This document shows positions 58,676 to 64,000 of a stretch of 64,000 bases of DNA, one piece after another. The notes under the pieces are model-generated. The model saw nothing but the letters and a program-made list of their open reading frames with translations. It was not told the DNA's origin and made no database searches. Location: contig NC_079883.1 of assembly GCF_029227915.1 (NCBI RefSeq), forward strand, positions 5,702,001 to 5,766,000, given 5' to 3'. The DNA is from Hydractinia symbiolongicarpus. Lineage: Eukaryota; Cnidaria; Hydrozoa; Anthoathecata; Hydractiniidae. Both the position numbers and the translations under genes were made by a program. Positions within the stretch are counted from its first letter, which is position 1, and every line of letters starts with the position of its first letter.

Positions 58676-61510
58676 TCTGAAATTTTATTCCGTCCTGTCC
58701 CTGTAAAGGCAAAACTCTTTACCGTCATTGGTTAAGCTGCTATATCTATAGTTACCGATATGTTTGTTCGTATAATTTTAGTTTTTCTTATTCAAAAAAT
58801 GTCTCACACAAGGAAGATGCTTAAAATAGATATAATAATTTAAATTATGTTTGATTTCTGTAACAAGCTATGAGTTGCCATGTATTTAGAATTCTCAATA
58901 CATTAATGAATATGTTTTTCATTCATTTAAACTCTAATTGTTTTGAATATAATACATATAATAGTGATGTACAATATAGTATACAAATGAAAGCAATCCT
59001 ATGCTTTATTTATCACCCTTGAAATTCAATTCAACTATTAAAATATCCTAAAAAGACCTTTGAAAATTACGTATAGCACTTCAAACAGTGCTCCATAGAT
59101 TGCATAGTCATATGCACCCAACTGATATCTACTTTGAATATCATACTGAAAACATTTTGTCAATACCAACAAATGTGAATAAAGGAGTTTTTTGAGAAAG
59201 ATCTGAAGTCTGTATGTTAGAAACAAGTTGATGAGTGGTGATCATGTTTCCATTTCTTTGGTAATTGTTGAATGAGACAGAAGTGGTAAAACATGTGGCA
59301 GTAAGTATATATTTTGCCATGTCTCTCATCCTACATATGTGTTTGTTTTGGTTTTTCTTCATTTTCTGTTGCTTATCTGTATTTCTGTGAGCTAAAAAAA
59401 GTAGCTGCCACTAACGACGGATTCATTTCACTAGTCTTATATATTTTTGTTACATTTGCATGGGTATGAATCATGAAATTAAATTTTTACATTATCCTGA
59501 TATATATGTTGTAATTATAATTGTAACCAATATTACTAGTTTGGAAATTTATAAGTGTGGTAGCGTGTTCTCGTTGCGGTAACTACATTCGAAACCAACC
59601 TTGTTGCTAGGTTACTTAACAATAAGATTTGTCTTGCCATCCTAAAATGTCAAAAAAATAAGCCTTAAAGGCGCGTTTGTTTGTAAAAAGAATTGACAAA
59701 AAGTGGCATGGATTATAATTGGATATGTTTCAGCCTTAGTAAAACAGAAAGAGAAGCTATAAAATTTGTATTTAGCTCTGCATTTACTCCGTGATTTAAA
59801 CGCCGTAACCGCTGAAGTATATATAGAGCGTTTATGGTGTGTAAAATACTTGTCCAATTATCCAGCTGCATAATTATTTTACCATAAGAATTTATTTGCA
59901 TCATCGTGGTTTTGAAAAAAATTATTTCAATTTTTGATTGAAGTTGTTTGGAAATATTCATAGAAATATTCATGGAAATATTCAGGGAAATAAACATATT
60001 TAAATCCGATATTTTTGCATCATGAAATAATTTTTAACTCTTTGATTAGCTCGGTCATTATATCAACTTTGGAGATACGCAAGTTCGAAAACTCAAGGTA
60101 TTTACTGCAGCGATAGAAGGTATTAAAGAAAGAAAATTCAATTTATAGTTACAAAAAAATGAAAACAGAATAAAATGATTTTTCTATAGGGATTTGACCG
60201 AAAAAATTTGACTTGCATGCCTAAAAGTTATTTACCTCAATTTGTTAAAAAACCATCTTGATGAACACATTCAATTTGATTGCACGCTCCAGGAAACAAC
60301 AAATAGAGCTTTTAATGATGACACAATCAAACGGAAGGATTTTTACGGATTTATATCCTGAGTATTAATTTGGACTTTTATTTCCTCGTGTATAATAAAC
60401 AGCACGATATAACAATAATATTTAACTGAACTTTCGTGATGTTTAAGAACACGAAAGGAAGATTGTAAAAATACCGACGCATTTATTTATTGGTTTTTAA
60501 ACTATCTAAATTTGCTAAAGAGAAAAAAGGAACTCCAGAAAGGAAGTTAATTCTTCTGTACACTGCCATAAAAAGAAAGAATGATGTGAGAAATAAGGCA
60601 AACTTGAGCTCGTAAGGAACGGTACAATTTGTTCCTTATAGGAGACGTTCAAAAAAGAAGGTAATGGAAATAGTAAGTTCACTGCATGCACAACCAAATT
60701 ATCTTGTGTCTTACAAGTATACTTTCTTTTATTACAAAAGCTTTTACCGACTTTGCAAAAGCATATAAATGCTCAGTATTAGTGTGTAGTTTTCTTACAA
60801 AATTATAAATAAGTTTTTTTTGACAAACTTGATATTGCATTGTTTCCGAATAAGCGCCCTTTAAAGAAATAAATGAGCGCCTTGAGTAAATATGATATCT
60901 GTGGTTTATGCTGCTTTGTCGAGAACTGTTTTAAAGTGCTTTACACGTGGTTCCTGCACGCAGTGTTTGTTTTACACTTGTATTTACCTGCACTCATGCA
61001 TACCTCTTAGTCTTGGTGTGAACATAACTGCTAGTTAGCTTACACAGAAGTTGAACATTCTTCATCAGATGTATTATGGCTCACGCAATACATTTCAGAA
61101 GTTAAACAATTTTTAAAAAAATAAGAAATGCATCATTACAAGTTTATTGATGTGTATTTTGCGAGCAAAATTTACTTGTTTAAAAAAGGTATAAATCCTG
61201 CTTCTGATTATGGCATACACACATTCAAAGAGTAATCACAGAGTTCAATTTACCGTTTTTTACATTTCAAAAGTGACATTCTCCATGCAGTGAATGTAGA
61301 AACCGCGATAGTTATAAAAACACTTGATTTATCCCGAAGTTGTCTACTTGATAGTATTTTGTTTTTGTTTTTGCACGTAGCTTTTAGAATAGTAGTTTGA
61401 AAATAATACAATTTCTTGGAAGAAATATTACAAGCCGTTGTAATGATATGTTTAAATTTTGTGAAAAACGATGCTTATAGCTATCACAAAAGTAATGTTA
61501 CATTGCTTTT
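58676..61510. other. Gene-free stretch with a second 12-bp repeat
   Basis: GAAATATTCATG-type units run from 59951 to about 59990 in 12-base steps. Otherwise AT-rich without supported genes. Confidence 0.4.
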
Positions 61511-61516
61511 TTTATG

Positions 61517-61577
61517 TTATTGTTATTGTTGTTGTTATTTTTGTTGTTGTTGTTGTTGTCGTTGTTGTTATTTTTTT
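61517..61577. repeat. (GTT)n microsatellite
   Basis: TTATTGTTATTGTTGTTGTT... with GTC interruptions, ending in a T-run. Confidence 0.85.
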
Positions 61578-64000
61578 TAAATTAGGTTAAGCACAAGGAC
61601 ATAGACGGACTTGTGATCATTGTTCTCTTGTAAATGTTTTGATGGCTTAGATTTGCCCTTTCAAAACTAAAAAATGGCGTCTTCGCTGAATAAATTATCA
61701 ACATTGCACAATTTAAATGAATACTCGTCGCGCATGTTGTTTAATTATCCAACTTTACAAAGGGAACGAACTTCATGTCTTCTTGGTATTACGTCCAAGG
61801 TATTACAATGGGCGAACACCTAAGAGTCATTTAAACAAGCATAATATTCATTATAAATACTTAGCACAATAGTACAAAAAAAATTATAATTATGCTTGTT
61901 GTGATGTCAAGAATTTATACAAACATTTCACGTCTAGTTCTCAATTTGAGAAAGTACTTTTCACAAATTTTTGCACTATTTATCCGAAGATAGCTGAACT
62001 CTGTTCAAAATGGCTTCTAAATCACTTCTTTATACTAAAGATGCATAAAAAACGATGCCCGACGGGAAAAAAATTCTCGGGGTAACAACCAGAATTATTT
62101 GTGATAGTTTTGCTATATGCAAATTTTCTTGAGCTGATTTGGTTTTTAGAATCTTAATCCTCATTACAGAGTTGTCAATAAAAAACTAATTAACTAATCT
62201 AATGGTTCATTAGCGGTTACCTAAAAACCACAATTGTTATCATTTTAATGGCTATGTTTATAATAATAAATCAAAAAAAAAATGCTGACGGGCTTCACTT
62301 TACCATATTTACTGGAAAAACATTATAAAAAATAATATGTCATCAATGAAAATTCAATGATGAGCAGATTTTCACAAAATAATCAATTTTTTGCTGACTT
62401 CAACTTGTAGAAACGTGATACGTCTTTGTCTGATAGGGTTAAAAAATAGGGTTTCATTCTTCAGAAGGATGTAAAAGTAGATGGTCCCTAACAAACTAAT
62501 TCTTCATTTTTACCTTTGTAATATACACTGTAGCTAACATTAAAAAATCATCCATTTTAAAATTTGAGAAATTCGCCTTCTGCTTAAGTTTGTAATACTA
62601 ATAACCCTGGGTGTATTTCTATTATAGATATTTTTGAACGCTTTTTCGAGGCATTAGATTGATGGGGCGCAGGGCTAGTCATTTTCTTTTCATCTGCTGA
62701 TATTTGTGAATCTTGACAGCATAATGTTACAATTACAGATATGTGTTGCATTCAATCACCTTTAAATGGGATATTTACAAACTTCCAATTTCCGTTGGAT
62801 CATTAGACGAAATAATTTGTTTTTAAACATATATATTTCCTGAGTTAAGACATAGAAACATTTACTAATTATATCTTACAGCTACTCGCGTGCAAGAATA
62901 TGACGTCATAAGCATGTATTAGCTATTGTTTTTAATAATAAAAATAACAAATGGAGAAAAGAGAAAATAATAAAATAAGAGGAAGAATAAGAGGATTGTA
63001 AAATGAATTATTTTATGTTTTTGCGTAATACTTTATTCCTTTTTTAATTTAATGTATCAATCTTATTAAGCATTTACTTGGAAATGCAAATGATCATTTT
63101 CAGATAACAAAACAAGGAACTAAGGCAAAAGTTTTGTTTACAGAACTGACTTTATTTATGATGTTTGTTTACGTAATCTGAATGTTTGGTCAATAGTTCC
63201 CGCCTCCAAGCTTAGACTTAACAAAGTCAAGTATGACGATCAGTTCTATTAAACTCCTTTTGCCCAAATTAGTCCCGAATCGTTTTATGTATTTGCGTCG
63301 TAGGGTCTTTCGCAAATTCTGCAAATTCAAGAATTTAGATTATATAAAAACTTTGAATTTTTTGATCTGGTTGCTACGGTCCTATATAACTACTTCTTGC
63401 TTTATAGCGACTTTTTAGCTGTTCCAGAGGGTCAGTGTTGTGTTTTCTACAAAAAATAAATCGCATTTTAACCAATAGGTATCAGTTCATATGTTTTCTC
63501 ACAAACCTCGCCACCTTAAAACACTGTTGCTGTCTTTAATTTTTTTCTTTTTTTTATGTCAAAAAACAAATAACAGGAGATTTTAAACAGTTGATATAGC
63601 GGCATAGCTACCAAACTATATTTCAGTTAAAAGAAACAAACAAACATGTAAGTCCGGCGAAAGCCTAAGGTGTAAAAACTCTTTCAGACGTAAGGAGAAA
63701 CTTTTTGTTTTTTCTAATTATAAAAAAATAAACCATTTGTGTAAATAAAAATACATTATTAAACAGAACGAAAAAAATAAATAAAAAGATGATAATGGGT
63801 TTTGAAGATTGAATTTAAATAATATATACAAGTTATATAAATAATATTAGTAAAATTATTATGAATAATATCGAAATGTGGAACAGGATTGCAATGCGAC
63901 TCTAGGTTATAATCCTATCAATGGAAACTTGAGACGAATTATTTTCTTTATTAAGAAAACTTATAAGTTGAAGGACTCTAGCCATTGGTCGTCAGTTCAA
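61578..64000. other. Gene-free right end
   Basis: AT-rich. A plus-strand frame at 63233-63418 has no motif or splice support. Confidence 0.35.

Overview
This window looks like AT-rich (roughly two-thirds A+T by eye) animal nuclear DNA. Genes are split by spliceosomal introns, intergenic space is large, and there are decayed Penelope-like, LINE and pogo/Tigger elements plus many short foldback repeats. A cnidarian, possibly a hydrozoan, is my best guess. It rests on general character and repeat style, not on a diagnostic marker.

Region 1-7115 (minus strand) holds the most interesting locus: the 5' part of a gene for a type II membrane protein. Exon 1 gives a short cytoplasmic tail, one membrane segment and the start of an ectodomain. 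It is followed by three micro-exons (28+21+17 nt, together 22 codons) and about twenty tiny in-frame exons, mostly exactly 63 nt. Each 63-nt exon encodes three heptads of a coiled coil, and most carry an N-glycosylation sequon at the same position. A four-exon block of about 1 kb is tandemly duplicated, and one exon copy has lost its splice acceptor. The gene runs off the left edge, so its C-terminal domain is unknown.

Region 7.4-34 kb is mostly gene-poor. It holds a LINE 3' remnant, a 3.3-kb inverted-repeat DNA element carrying two tandem-repeat blocks, a cluster of GGGCAATA palindromes, pogo-like MITEs, a LINE reverse-transcriptase fossil, two tRNA-like arms and two regular minisatellites (21 bp x5, 25 bp x6). 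A few isolated exon-like pieces are recorded with low confidence.

Region 34.9-36.9 kb (plus strand) has the terminal exons of an unidentified gene and then an intron-less CDS for a secreted C-terminal cystine-knot protein of DAN/gremlin type, with a spliced 5' leader and a poly(A) signal.

Region 37.4-49.2 kb is a transposon nest. A Penelope-like element with outer inverted repeats is split by LINE sequence with 3' tails facing outward at both ends. A 3.06-kb pogo/Tigger element has its transposase interrupted by a 138-bp dispersed repeat. From 49.2 kb to the right end I see one decayed coding relic, simple repeats, an RFX X-box-like site and otherwise featureless AT-rich DNA.
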